A stretch of DNA of 64,000 nucleotides from Artocarpus heterophyllus (Eukaryota; Streptophyta; Magnoliopsida; Rosales; Moraceae), in NCBI GenBank assembly GCA_025403435.1, contig CM046345.1, positions 8,064,235 through 8,128,234 on the forward strand, in the 5' to 3' direction. The translations under genes were made by a program, and so were the position numbers. The notes under the pieces are model-generated. The model did no database searches, was not told the origin of the DNA, and saw only the letters and a program-made list of their open reading frames with translations. The first letter of the stretch is position 1, and each line of letters opens with the position of its first letter. Of the stretch, positions 47,899-60,458 are shown one piece after another.

Positions 47899-48861
47899 AT
47901 GCAGGCCAGTCCTAATTACTTTCTCTCTCTCCAAGCTTCAACAGCTACTCCTCTTCTGCCGGAAACCTTGCCGACATCGCCGCTCGAGTTGTCAACGAGC
48001 TCCGCCAAGAAAACAACGGCTCCGACGCCGCTTTCTTCCTCGACGATGACGATGACGATGACGGCCGCCTCTTCTTTCATGCGGAGATAGATCAGAGACG
48101 TCCACTTCATGATCATCACGATTGTCATCGCGATGATCATGATAATGATGGGGAGGAGGATGACGAGGAGGATGAATTTGAGTTTGCTTTTGTGTGCAGA
48201 GATTTTGCTTCTTCGCTGGTCTCGGCCGACGAGATCTTCTACAACGGCCAGATCAGGCCGGTTTACTATCCCCTCTTCGGCAAGAACTTGCAGCTTCTAG
48301 AAGAACATGACCGTGAAAGCGCTCGAAACTACGTTGTTGGCGCTGCTGGCCAGCTGAAGGAGGAAAATGACAAGACTGCCCCTCCGGTGCCGCCTCCGAG
48401 GCGACGGCAGCCACTGAGGAAGCTGATGGTGGAGGAAGAGCGGGAGACTGCTACGTCATGCTCTTCATCGGAGGCTGACGAGCTCGACGGCCTACAGCAT
48501 GGCACTTTTTGCGTAGTGGACGCCCAGGAACGGCGGCTCCGCCGCCGGGGGAGGGAAGAAGAGCAAGCCGATGGGGTGGTCGAAGCGGTGGAAGTTTCGG
48601 GACATTATCGGTCGGACCAACAGCGACGCAAAAGACCGTACAATTGTGGTTATAGCTCCGAGTACCAAGATGGTCTCGAAGGGCGATAAGGTCACTGGAA
48701 GAGGAACAACAACCAAGACGGAAGCAAAGACCGACGTCTTTTCCGCCGCCGCGGCGGAGAAAGTGGGGAAGGAGGAGGACAAGAGGAGGTCGTACAAGCA
48801 GGATCTGGTGGGGTTTTTGGCAAATGTCAATGGTTTGAGCAGGAATTTGCATCCATTTTGA
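47899..48861 (+). pseudogene. DUF1645 family gene with a broken frame
   Basis: DUF1645 proteins are small plant proteins of unknown biochemistry, usually encoded without introns. Rice OsSGL, linked to stress tolerance and grain length, is a member. Family blocks in order: NLADIAARVVNELRQ (about 47961), an acidic run with seven aspartates, EFEFAFVCRDFASS and SADEIFYNGQIRPVYPLF-like sequence (about 48176-48285), QPLRKLMVEEER and SCSSSEADELDGL (about 48409-48495), then SKRWKFRDIIGRTNSDAKD and SYKQDLVGFLANVNGLSRN to a stop at 48859-48861. The frame shifts by one extra base near 48514, between GTFCV and WTPRNGG. A second break probably lies in the CT run at about 47920-47931, since the ATG at 47899 (MQASPNYF) is not in frame with the rest. 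Either the gene is freshly broken or these are assembly errors. A TATATATA lies at about 47813. Confidence 0.82.
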
Positions 48862-50030
48862 GATATAATTAATTAGGGTTTTAATTCCATTAATGGACCT
48901 ATATTACTTTGTATAATTCTGTATTAGCGTTAAAAAAAAGCTAGGTTGTGTAGGGAATTATGCCGTAAGGGTGTAAAGGTAATTTCAGTATGGATTTTAT
49001 CATTATATTTTGTTACATTTGCGTGATGTAATTTCAAATCCTTAGAATTTTTGCATTATCTGTAATTTTTTTTTTTTTAAAATACTACAGAAGTGAATAG
49101 GTGACTAGTATCTGTACATGTGTGATTTTGTATTATTAGGTTTGAATTTTCATTAAGTTTAATATTATTGGCTTTTTCTTCATTCGTTTTAGAACTTGAA
49201 AATTTTCTAGTATTTTTTATTTTCACTTTTATATATATATATACATATCTATATTTGGCGATGTATGAATGCTTATTAGTGGAATTATATGTGCCTTTTG
49301 CTTTCTTGAGAAATCGTGTGGGCCTCACACGGTGCGAGGATAGCTAAGCTAACATATACTTGGTAAAAGGATATTATCCATTTTTTAGGCAACATTTAGC
49401 TGTTAAGTGTCTATTTTGGTGACTACTTTTCCAATGAATGTTTCATATATATTCGTGATCATGCGTGGAAAATTAAGCGATGAGGATATGACTGCAAATA
49501 AATAAGGTCATAATATTATAGAAAATTCATATTCTAGAAAGATATAGGGGACCGATTAGAATTTTTATATAGTTTGGTTTTGGATAATATGGAAAAGGAA
49601 ACAGTGAATGGCACGCTTTTATAATTAATTAGCTTTACGTAAATTAATTAATCTTGATCCTAGAAAAAGTATATATATATATATATATATATATTCTGGA
49701 TAAGATATGTATAGCCTACTATATAATTACTCATTATACTATGGACATATACGTACTCATAATGATATATAATTTGCAAATAGTTATTCAAATTAAAGAA
49801 GCTTTATTTCTTTAATAATATGCTAAGATTTGGGTCAAAGAAACTTAACCTGTTTGGATGTTTGGGAATTCAATTGATGCAAGTTTCGGCGGAGTAGTTT
49901 AGGGTTTAACATTTAGCTTGGGAAAGTAGAAACCGGATTGTGAATGGTTCAAAATATTTTTTAATTATTTTAATAATATATCATTTTGTGAAATCAATAC
50001 CCATAATTTAAAGGGTAAAACTTTGAGTGT

Positions 50031-50362
50031 GTTTGATAACATAGTTAGAATAAAAAATTATAACAATTTTACTGTAACATGTGATTGTTTTACAACGTAC
50101 CCCCTGTTTGGCATTGTGGTGGGAACCACGGTTCCCACCACAAACTCAGTTATAAACAGTGTAAAGCTCTCACATGCTACAGTAACAATTTAAAAAATTG
50201 CTACAGTGTAAAGCTTTCACATGCTATAGTAAAAGTGGTTCTCACCACCGGTTCCCACCACCTTCCAAACACCCCCGTAGCTTACTTTTGTTTTATATTA
50301 TATCATTTAAGAGCTTTATATCGTAGTAGTTGAACGATATTTTCTAAACGATGTTATCAAAT
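50031..50362. mobile_element. Outer, older MITE, split by a younger one
   Basis: TTTGATAACATAGTTAGAA at 50032-50050 matches the reverse complement of 50342-50361 (TTTGATAACATCGTTTAGAA), so these are the terminal repeats of one element. A second MITE occupies 50101-50275 in its middle. The outer element's interior also has ACTGTAACATGTGATTG and AAGAGCTTTATATCGTAG, worn forms of the same family core. Confidence 0.6.
50101..50275. mobile_element. Well-preserved MITE of the family, nested in the older copy
   Basis: The ends CCCCTGTTTGGCATTGTGG and CCTTCCAAACACCCC are inverted repeats that extend inward through GGTGGGAACC. Inside are two near-identical cores, AAGCTCTCACATGCTACAG and AAGCTTTCACATGCTATAG. 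GTA lies at both flanks (50097-50099 and 50277-50279), a possible 3-bp target duplication. About 175 bp, non-coding. It is the best copy in the window. Confidence 0.75.
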
Positions 50363-51624
50363 TAATACTTTAAAAAAGTTAGAGAATTATATTTATGTAG
50401 TTTGTATTTGTTGCCGTAATACATGACATAATAACCACTATAACTTGTCAAAAATATGTGCAAGATATTAAAATTTCATACTTCTTCAATTACAATTTTT
50501 CTTGTTGAATTTGAAATGAACGCCGGTTTTTACAAAGAAGAACAGCTAAATCTTAAATATAAAATGATTGCTTTGTACCCTTTTGAACTAACACCCTGTT
50601 TAAAAGGCAATAAAACCAAAGAAGAATTGTTTGCTAGATATTTTTTGTCACTCAAGTCCATTTTCTTTAAATTATAATTATTTTAAATATATATCCGGGT
50701 GGAGATGAATCTATCATTTCATCTTCCACAAGAGAATCATGATTCATATTGTGGTAAAAGAAGCCCCAAAACATTTTAGTGGCCCAGAGTCCATCCTTCT
50801 AAACATGTAGTTTCCAAGATTTTATTTAATTTCTTTTTTTAATTTTAATTTGAGAGAGAAATGTAGTTTTCAAGCGCTTGTTATTCAGTTAGTACTTGAA
50901 GAAAAATTAAAAAGCGACAGAAACGCCACATCTAAAGAAAGTAATGGAGAATATTGTAACAAACATGCATGATGAACCGCTTTAAAAAAAAAAAAAAAAA
51001 GAGAATATTTAAAAGCATTATTCTTCGTCTTCCATACTTTCATGCAAAGTAATAAAAAAAAAAAACTATCAACTTGTATCTCTTTAGTTACTAGAGTGTT
51101 TAAAAAATATTATTAAAACTAATAGTTCAACATTGTAATACTTGAGAGTTTTATACTATAATTTACTTGACAATATAACACATAAAAACTTTATATTTTA
51201 ACAACTAAAAATTTTAGTTGAAAATAAAAATTACCAAAACAGACTTTATACATATGGCTTATAACTATAGTAAAACTAGTAAAGCCAAGGTCGTAACTCT
51301 ACCAACTCTTCGGCAAATTTGGACCCCACAAGCTTAAAAATAAAATAAAATAAAAAATTAATAAAATGTTAAAAGCAAACCAACGAGTCAAAAGGTAAGA
51401 GTCAGGTGAACGATAGGATAATTTTACCGCAGAAACAAGTTCTCAACACGCGACTTGAGTCAAATTCAAATAGATAGATGCTTGTGTCCATCAGAATTCA
51501 AATTTTAACGGTGTCATTTTTTTGACATAAAATACAAGCCATACATGACATACCGTATTAAAAAGTTTATACCACGCCAGTACTGTTCTGTCTTCAATAG
51601 TAATATATATTATCAATTACCAAT

Positions 51625-51770
51625 GGCTTGTGGCATTGCATGATAAGCAGCTGGTTCTTTTTCAAACAAGGTCTCGAGTTGAAGTCTTATGAATAAAGAA
51701 AATAAATGTTGGGAAAACTTCTCTCGTATGGGTCTAATCCGGTTTGACTCTAAATTAGTCAGGGCCTAAT
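51625..51770 (+). mobile_element. Possible tRNA-derived SINE
   Basis: TGGCTTGTGGCATTGCATGA resembles an A box, and AAGGTCTCGAGTTGAAGTC, about 40 bases later, resembles a B box (loosely GGTTCGANNCC). This is how many plant SINEs begin. A body and 3' tail could not be delimited, so the call is tentative. Confidence 0.35.
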
Positions 51771-54700
51771 ATGATTTCAAATATCAGAGGTCTTACACAA
51801 AAAATATATATATTATTGATTTATATTATTAACTTTGTATACTTTTAATTTAATGTGATTTTGATTTGTTAAAAGATTAAAAACATAAAATCATTTATAG
51901 ATTGTTGTGGAAAGCTCCTTCCTTGTTTGATATATGAAAAAATTTCGTGTTCTCCGTGATTGGCGTTGCTCGGTCTTGGTCTTCATCGTGTGTACTCTTT
52001 TGTCACTAATTATGGGATTTTTTTTTTTTAACCCAATCCCACTGTGTTAAAGGCATATCCATCAAACTTAAAAAATGTGCAATAAATCCAAGAAGATTCT
52101 TTCTGTCTTCACCTTCAGAACTAAAGAAGCGGGAAACTGAGGAAAACCATGGCATCATTGGCATGTTACCAGAGAATTCAGTCAGGATTTTTAATCTTTT
52201 ACAGATCATTTTCTGACAGCTGAGAAAAATGGGAATTTTGAGAAAGGGACCTTAGTAATTTGCTTTTACTGCATAAAGCAACTATATATTCTTTCTCATA
52301 CTCATAACAAATAAATAGAAAAAATGATCATTGATTAGACAAATCAAAATATACCAAATGAACTGGCCTCCTTATCAGTGTGTGTAATATACATGTAACG
52401 TGTTTAAACGGATAGTTTAAACTTTAGCTGCAAATAATAAAAAGCTTTTATGTATTATATTGTAAAATAAACATATATTAAGGTGTAAAGTTTTCACATA
52501 TTATAATATGTAGTTTAAACTCTCAATTTGAAGCTCTTCTTCAAACATTTAATATAGCTTTTATTGTGTTTTTTTTCTTTTTTGAAAGCCTGTATGTATA
52601 ATATATGATATACATGCACCAATAAACTTATTAAATTATCCACTAATTAAGTGAAGAGACTGCGTATTTAAGTGAAAATTAAGTTATATTTTTAGTACCC
52701 TTAGTTAACAAATTTTAGGATATCTTAATTAAAGTATGCTAATTACATGAGGAATTTTGGAATCTTTTGATCAACTAGGAACCGACTTAACTCTCTTTTT
52801 CTTTATCAACACAATGCCAAAAGTTAATGAAAAAAAAAAAGAGAAATGGAAAAAGATAATTGGGAAATGATTGAACTGATCTTTATATAATATCGTACCT
52901 TCTTCTGGACATCAAAAGCAACAAACTGAGGAACTGCACCATATATAGTAGGGCATATATGGGCGGCATGTGGGGCCGTGGGTATATATTAATACAACCA
53001 ACCCTTTCTTTTTTCTTTTTTTTTTTTAACTTCTTTTGTTGCATGCCAAAGGCTGTAAATTAAGTACACTCTCTGGGGTACCCCATATTTCTTGGGTGCC
53101 CAACCAAATCTTCATATAGACACCATGAGCACGACTTCACCAATATATATATATATATATCTTCACATAATACACGTATTTAAATCTCGTTAAAATAACT
53201 TTTTTTTACAGATTTGATAATTGAATAACAAACATCCATTAATAACAAATACCCACTGATAGGTTATTTTTTTGGTATCAACTAAATAAATTGCCAAAGG
53301 AAAAAGAATACCCCTAGTTTGTTTATTTTTTTGTTTAAATCACTATGCTTGATAGCTTGATACTTCTTTTTATACTGTATTACCTTTAGCTTAATTAGTT
53401 CAAGTTAATGATTATCAACCATGTGTTCTTCATTTATGGTTAGGTCGAGATAATGATTATGATAATTGGCGCGCGCACAGACACACACACATGTGTGTGT
53501 AGCATGGAGAGTGAAGGAATCGTTCTTCTCTTTCACAAAAAATAATCATAAAACTTGAAGAGATCCCAAAACGTGTCCTAATTTCCCAAATCAATGATCC
53601 TTCTCTGCAAGATTATGGTGGTATTATGCAAAGTAATCATGAAGATCATCATATCCAAATTAATTATTCCAACTAACCACCTGCACCTGCAGTGCCCTTT
53701 CATTTGTTTTTGGATTCAATATTATCCATCAACCAACTAACCAAGTTTTATTAATTTTATTTACATCTCTCTCTTATTAAAAATACAAGAAAAGATAAAG
53801 GGGTATGTCTTTCAGCCACATTGCATATATAGAATAAAATTAGTTAGAGATCATTAAATATTCAACATTAAAATTGTTATTGCAACCAAGGGTTTTCTTG
53901 CAAATTAAGTATTATAATTTCCTAATCAATACAGACCATGCTTCTCTCTTTCTTGTCAATCATATAACGATGCCACTTGAAAACAAATGTAACCTAAACA
54001 TATGACTGACAAAAGGAAGTACATGTTGATATTAAAGAGAGAACTTCTTATCTCTGATTGATTGTCCAATTAGTACTACTAAAATTTATTTAGATTCTTA
54101 GGAGTTGAATTTTGGGTAAATATACTCTCTTTTTTTTGGGTTAAAAAACGATCAATGACAGCTTTATATCCCCATCTAGTGCCTTAAAAGAAATCTATTG
54201 AGACTACGGGTGGAATAACAAAGAAACTTGACTCATATATGCTTTCATCCATTAGCATCCAGGAAGTCTAAGTCACAACGGCCCAAGTCATATTCAGCAA
54301 ACCCACTAAGAAGCATAATTATAGCTTCAATATAGACATATTGATTCCTAAATAATATAAAAGATAGTTTTGATAGGTCATCTTACAGCCATGCTACTCT
54401 TAGATTTCTTGTATATATGCTTTCCTGAGTGGGTATCAAATATATGACAATACCCACAATCAAAAGCCGGCCATGTTCACTACTACTAAAGAAAGTACCC
54501 CACTTTACTTCTCTCTCTCTCTCCCCATCCATATGAAATATTGGCAGACCATGTTCATGCCATATATATATATATATATCCAAGCTCGCACATTTATCAT
54601 CCAAATTAGAAGTACCTATCTCAATCAGCACTAAGGTACTTAAAAACAAGCACATGTAACACTCAAAAGGCTAGATACAGAGGCAGAAGCTAGGAAATAA

Positions 54701-57700
54701 TTCTTGCTAGCTACGTTTTTTTTCCTAGTTGTCCAAACAGAAGTTTTTGTGGGAAAAAAAAGGGGGGGCATGATAGATCAAGTATCAAGAGAATTAGATG
54801 CTTGGTAACGATGTATTGATGGGATGGTACCTTCGTGAAGATAATGTCTCTAGCTTTATAATACTGTTTGAGTTCCATTTGGGTGGGAACCACCATCACT
54901 TATCAATGTGTCCGTCAAGATCATGATCACCAAAATTGATAGTGTACTTTATCATTTCAATGATAAATGCTTCAGTATTTTGAAAGACATTATTCAGTGC
55001 TACTATTATAAAATTAGATATCATGATGTAGATATTTTGCGAGAAACGAAAAAAGGGTTAAATTTGCTTTAAGACTCGGATCGAGTTATTAGGTCGAATC
55101 ATGTCTCGGTTTCTGACATTGAAAATGTCTTATACAAGTTATCGATTTGTGTCGAATTAATTATTTCGTACTAATTGTTAAAATCTTAATAGAAAAATGC
55201 ATGACCTCCTTCTTTAATACTCATGTCTTAACATGTTAAAGTATAACATTAATTTTTAGTAAACCATAACTCAAAAAAGTGAAGGATAAAAAAGGATTTG
55301 ACCTGAATTCAGAGACTAAAAATGAAATTAACTTAAAAAAGTGATTAATTAACAAGCCTCGTCAATTGAAGTAACTGAATCCTTTCATCAGGAAATAATA
55401 AATAAAATCCTTTTTGAAGAAGTGAAGTAAAGAATGAATATAGACTAAAACAAAGAACTAGCCATAATACAAATTGTATTAAAATATTAAATTGTCAAGA
55501 TTTGGTCGCTACATGCATTGTGGTCCTTCGCGTCTTAATTAGTGTTTGTATTATTATAATTTAGAATGCAATCTCCATTTTCAGGGAAAAAAATACATTG
55601 CATTTTTTAATATTTTTTTATTTTGGTTTTGGTGATGGAAGTGGAGTTTATAAGAGTGACCCATATTTGACAACAATGAGGAATTGCCAACATCAATCTG
55701 CATCATCAATATAGTCAATAAACAATGATGTAACACTTTCTGATATTTTGGGGTTTCCATCAAATTAGTAATCATAATCTCCAACTCAGTTGCAACTCTG
55801 ATCTGTCTTTATGTCTATGCATATATAAATGAACTTCATATAATGCAAGATCAATGTATATTGCCTTGATTAAGGACAAATCAACCATCTCTTTTTCCCG
55901 TCTATAGGTGCCCAACCAAAATGAATGAGGAATATGATATCAAGGTTCAAAGACAATGGTAATTAAGAAAACAAATTTATAGTCAACAGTCATTAATCAT
56001 GAACCATGGGTCGATGGTTCAATATCTATTTCTCTGACAATTAGGTAGAAGGCTCATCAAGCAAATTAACGTGTCAGAAAAAAGTAACTTTTTTTTTTCT
56101 AAAGCGTGTAAAAATTGCTAAAGGTAAAGAAAATTTATGTATGTATATAGGACTTGCTTACAAGTCTCCCAAGAGAGCGTATCGAGAGGACTGTATTTTC
56201 ACATAACATGTAGAAGTGAGAGAAGTGAGAAATATAACATGATGTTTATTCAATGTAATATTAGTGATGTTGAAGTGTAACAATTGTCTAGAATAACTAA
56301 TAGGCCATTTTGGTACATAGGTTCAAAACTATTTAAGGCAATTCAAATTATAAAAGCAGTTTAAACTGACGTTTAGTAGAGTAATAACCAAGGCCAATTC
56401 AAACCGTGAAAGGGGTTTTAAAATAGCCTAAAAACCCCCAAAGTCCAAACTTTACCCCCTCCCCAAGTTCACATGGTTTGAACCATTTTTGATGATAAAA
56501 ACCATGCTCATTCTCATTTTTCTTTCATTAACCATAGTTTTCTAAACACCAGTTCTTATTTTAAACTTGATGTGATGTTTATTCTCATTTTAAACCTTTA
56601 CGATTTAAATGCCAGTTCAAAACCACCATTTAAACCATACAGTTTAAACTCATAATTCAAACTATAAAGTTTTAAACTACATCATTCTGAACCCATGAAC
56701 AAACCAAAAATTTCTTTTGGCATATATATTTTACATCTTTCCAATGTATTAGTACATTTACATTGGATAAATATGTGATATTTGACTCAGTGCTTCGAAT
56801 TGCGAAAGAATTTCAATTTGAACTAGTTTTACTATAGTGTTTTTTCTTATAAAATTTAAATTACTATAGTATTTTCAGTTTAAACCGACTATCCAAACGC
56901 TCGCAATAATGTCTCTTTTTTATTTCTATACGTTACTTCTATATAAGTGTTACATTTATGTGTGTGTATATAGACAAGGCTGTATAGATCCGTGTGTGTA
57001 TGGGTATTGCGCAGCCTACAAGATTGTTTCATATCGTAAAGGATCATTTATTGACATGACAAATTTCCTCAGAAGTAATAGATTGAATAATCAGAGAAAG
57101 AAATGGGGACAATTCCAATCAGACAAATGCATAATTTAATGGGGTTGTTTCATAGCATTTGAACCCGTTTACTTCTAGGGTACGTCTCCTTACATAATAA
57201 GAAGAGACATTGCATTTCCTAGATTACAAGTCTTGTAACTAACTTTCTTTTTTATTAATGACTCACCTACAAAAAAAAGTTCACAACAGGCTTTTGGGAC
57301 ACCAAAATTTATTGATGCATTTGAAACAGTTTTTCAGCTCAAAATAATACAATGTCTAATCTAATAGACAAGCTAGACAAGTCCCATTGATGTAAAGTTG
57401 GGTGATGTTGGACGCCTATGGTCCAAAATAATAGAACAGTCGAAGGTAGGCGGTGCCGGTGTTGAAAATATTCATAATGTTGCTAGAGATAAAAATACAA
57501 ATAATTTCGTACTAGGATTTGAAATGAAAATCGGAATTTAAGATAAGGTCTTGTCTAGGCATCAACTTTTTTTTTATTATTAAAAGTTAAAAGAATGATG
57601 AGAGTATTAGGTTTAAAATACAAATATCGTGCTACACTTAACATGAAAATCGAAGTATTACCTTGTTTTGTTTTTAAAAGTGAAAAGAATGGTGAGAAAT

Positions 57701-58491
57701 ATTTAAACACTTTCCAAATAAAAGCTTATATCAAAGCAATTTCATGTTACGGTTTCGCTTGATAAGATTTTGATGTGATCTAATGTTAGGAAATAGACAG
57801 TCCCGCTATGTCGCAATGAATCTCCTACCCTCAAACTAACCCTCTTTGCTTTTACAGCAAAATAATGAAAATGGTACTCGCTGATGTAAACAGCCTATGC
57901 TAAGTGGATGGTGCTTGGTACTTTTAATTTTTGGGTTTTTAAGTTTTTGGGCTTGTTGTTGACAGTCCAGTTTTACATCAAGCCCAAGTGAGATGGCCGA
58001 AGTGGATCAATTTGACGAAGACCACTTCTGTTTCATTGTTTTTTTCATTTTAACTCTTTTATGAGAAAATTTGACATGTTCCTTTTTAAACAATATAAAG
58101 ACATAATTAATCATAAATATTTTGAGTCAAGTTTAACCGTGCAAGTGTTATCTAAGGAGTTTTTAGGACCCGTTCGTTTCGAGAACTTTTTGAATAATTT
58201 AGACTTAAATTTGTATTCGAGTATTAAGAATACTTTGGATATATATTTGTTTCTCCCAAAATCCGAATCCTTTGAGTATCAAAAATCTAAGTTTTCAAAG
58301 TTTTGACTCCTCTCTAAACTTTTGATACTCGGATATCTCTGTTACAATAAAAACTAAAATTCTCTCTCATATATTTGAGGAAAAAAAATCAAAACTTCTT
58401 CATTTGTTATCCAATTGAGATGATTCTTTTTTCATTATGTTCTTAGTGAAGAAATGAATAAATTAAGATTCATATTGCATATTTTTTATAT

Positions 58492-59187
58492 AACACCCTA
58501 GTTTTTTTTAGGGCAAATAAAGAGTCTAACGCTAAAATTAACAATAGTGATATTTTTACTAACATGCTATTTAGTAATATTACAGGTGACAACGACTAAA
58601 GGCTTGATGTGCTAAGAAAAATTTCATGCCAATTATGTGGGTATTATGTTTATTTATGAATTAATATGTGATGATGCATTTTATTTTGTTTTAATTGAAT
58701 AGAGTATAATTAGAAGAAATTAATAATTTATTTGTTTTTATTTAATATATATAATAATATATAACTTAAATCATCTATACAATATACTGTATATGTAGTT
58801 TTTTTTTTTTAAAGCTATGTATAACATAAAAAAGAAAAAAACTAAAGAAGTTACACGTGAATTGTTAACATAAAAAAAAACTACATATATAGTATATTGT
58901 ATATATGATTTAAGTTATATATTATCATATATATTAAATAAAAACAAATAAATTATTAATTTCTTCTAATTATACTCTATTCAATTAAAACAAAATAAAA
59001 TGCATCATCACATATGAATTCATAAATAAACATAATTTCCATATAATTGGCATGAACTTTTCCCCAGCACATCAAGCCCTTCATCGTTGTCACATGTAAT
59101 ATCATCAAATAACATGTTAGTAAAATTATCACTATTATTTTAGCGTTAGACTCTATTTGCCCTAAAAAAAAAAAAACTGGGGTGTTA
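58492..59187. mobile_element. 696-bp fold-back element with arms of about 310 bp
   Basis: The left arm (58492 to about 58814) and right arm (about 58871-59187) are reverse complements over nearly their whole length. The outer ends are TAACACCCTAG and CTGGGGTGTTA, and the inner ends are TATATGTAGTTTT and AAAACTACATATA. The spacer is only about 55 bases. Arms differ by a few substitutions and poly-A length changes. This could be a fold-back or MITE-type transposon with very long terminal repeats, or an inverted duplication. A transcript would form a long hairpin that could feed small-RNA production. A short minus-strand frame in the right arm (58977-59207) is not assigned. Confidence 0.85.
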
Positions 59188-60016
59188 CATTTTAGGATCA
59201 TTAACATTAAGATTTTATTAGATTTATTGATAAATCAAAAACTGTTTTCACTACTTCTTCAAACACATATTCTAATTTTATCCCATAGATTAAAACTTAA
59301 ATAAACATCCAAACGTCAATTCAGATAACAATTCAAATCACTAACTCAAATCTTAATTCAAATCACACTAACTCAAATCAAATCACTAATTTGAATCCAT
59401 TTACCAAACGGACCCTTTGTCTTTTTGGCTAGGAAAAAGGTGTAAATCAAAAGAAAGGAAAATAAAAAATGGTAAAACATTGTAAAAAGATAGCGTACCA
59501 CTTAATAATAAAATGTCAGCTTCCGTTTCCTCAAAATAAAAAACCTTATTTCCAATGTGTTTTTCTTCGGAAATCACAGGATATCATTTCTAGAGTGTTA
59601 GAATTTAAACATGGCAGTTTTGGAAAATAGAAGCACAATTTTCGCATTGAAATAGAACAAGAGAATAAATAGACTTGCACGGCCTAATTCACACTTTTGT
59701 TTTTCTGGGTCAACGACTTTGTGGCAGACGTTTAGGATAATTCACCTTGTCAAAGTCAAACGATTAGGCCAACCAAAATTAAAGTCAAAACATTAGGCCA
59801 TTGACTTGGGGAACAAGAAAATTAGAACAAAATTATAAATTTTCAACGCAAAATTTGATTTTTCATTAATTGTCTTGTTGCTTCTTCCAGCACACTTGCC
59901 TTGGCCAGGGAACGACTGTCTTTATGCATCTAAGAAACCCTTTATTTTGCTGATGGGGATATATACATATCTATAAAGACAGAATTTCTACTGCCCTCTT
60001 TTCACTTCCCAAACTT

Positions 60017-60382
60017 ATGGGAAAAAAATTGATTTTATCACTTGAAATTCTGCATACTCTTGACTATCAACCATCAACATCCTGGTCAACAATGGCAAGC
60101 AGTCGCTTAAGCAGGCACGGGGCTTGGATTCGACGAGCTCTGCAGAGTGGCTGCGTAGTCCCGAGCCCACAAGTCATAGTGTACAATTTCCTCGAGGGAA
60201 GGCGAGGCCACCAGTTCCGACTGGTGCTTCTCGCATGTCATCTCGACGACTTTGAATATGTCCAAATAGCTTATCCTGAAAGCAGGGTGGAACCAGAGAG
60301 CGGGAGTGAGGATAATGAGCAGTTAAGATTGAAGAGGAACATGTTTATCAACAAAAAACGAAAAGCCAGTGAGCAAGAGTGA
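60017..60382 (+). CDS. Small protein of unknown function
   Basis: A 121-codon frame. I do not recognise the family. Two starts are possible: the ATG at 60017 ([15 protein letters not shown]) and the ATG at 60092 ([15 protein letters not shown], 96 residues). The second looks more like a conserved start. The middle is ordinary protein-like sequence ([20 protein letters not shown], then [20 protein letters not shown]), and the tail is charged and basic ([10 protein letters not shown]), perhaps a nuclear-localisation signal. There is no signal peptide in the shorter form and no clear membrane span. It may be the last exon of a longer gene or a gene fragment. Its stop is only 76 bases from DXR exon DNA on the other strand. 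Confidence 0.5.
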   Translation: MGKKLILSLEILHTLDYQPSTSWSTMASSRLSRHGAWIRRALQSGCVVPSPQVIVYNFLEGRRGHQFRLVLLACHLDDFEYVQIAYPESRVEPESGSEDNEQLRLKRNMFINKKRKASEQE

Positions 60383-60458
60383 TGATAATGCGTGATAAAG
60401 ATAGACGAAGAAGATGTTTTATTAATGGAATATGAAAAAAAAAAATTAAAAATCGTAC

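Larger units (their letters stand above)
48862..60016. other. Long gene-free stretch with MITEs, a fold-back and microsatellites
   Basis: No recognisable gene. Contents include a nested MITE pair (50031-50362), degraded MITE-like pieces (about 51094-51245, about 52395-52556 and about 56300-56900), a possible SINE (about 51625-51770), a large fold-back (58492-59187), and TA microsatellites at about 49670-49694, 53143-53160 and 54562-54580. The open frames are short and AT-rich. Confidence 0.65.

Noticed and set aside
48451..48852. Two overlapping minus-strand frames (133 and 112 codons)
   Set aside because: Antisense to the DUF1645 gene, whose + strand blocks are clearly conserved.
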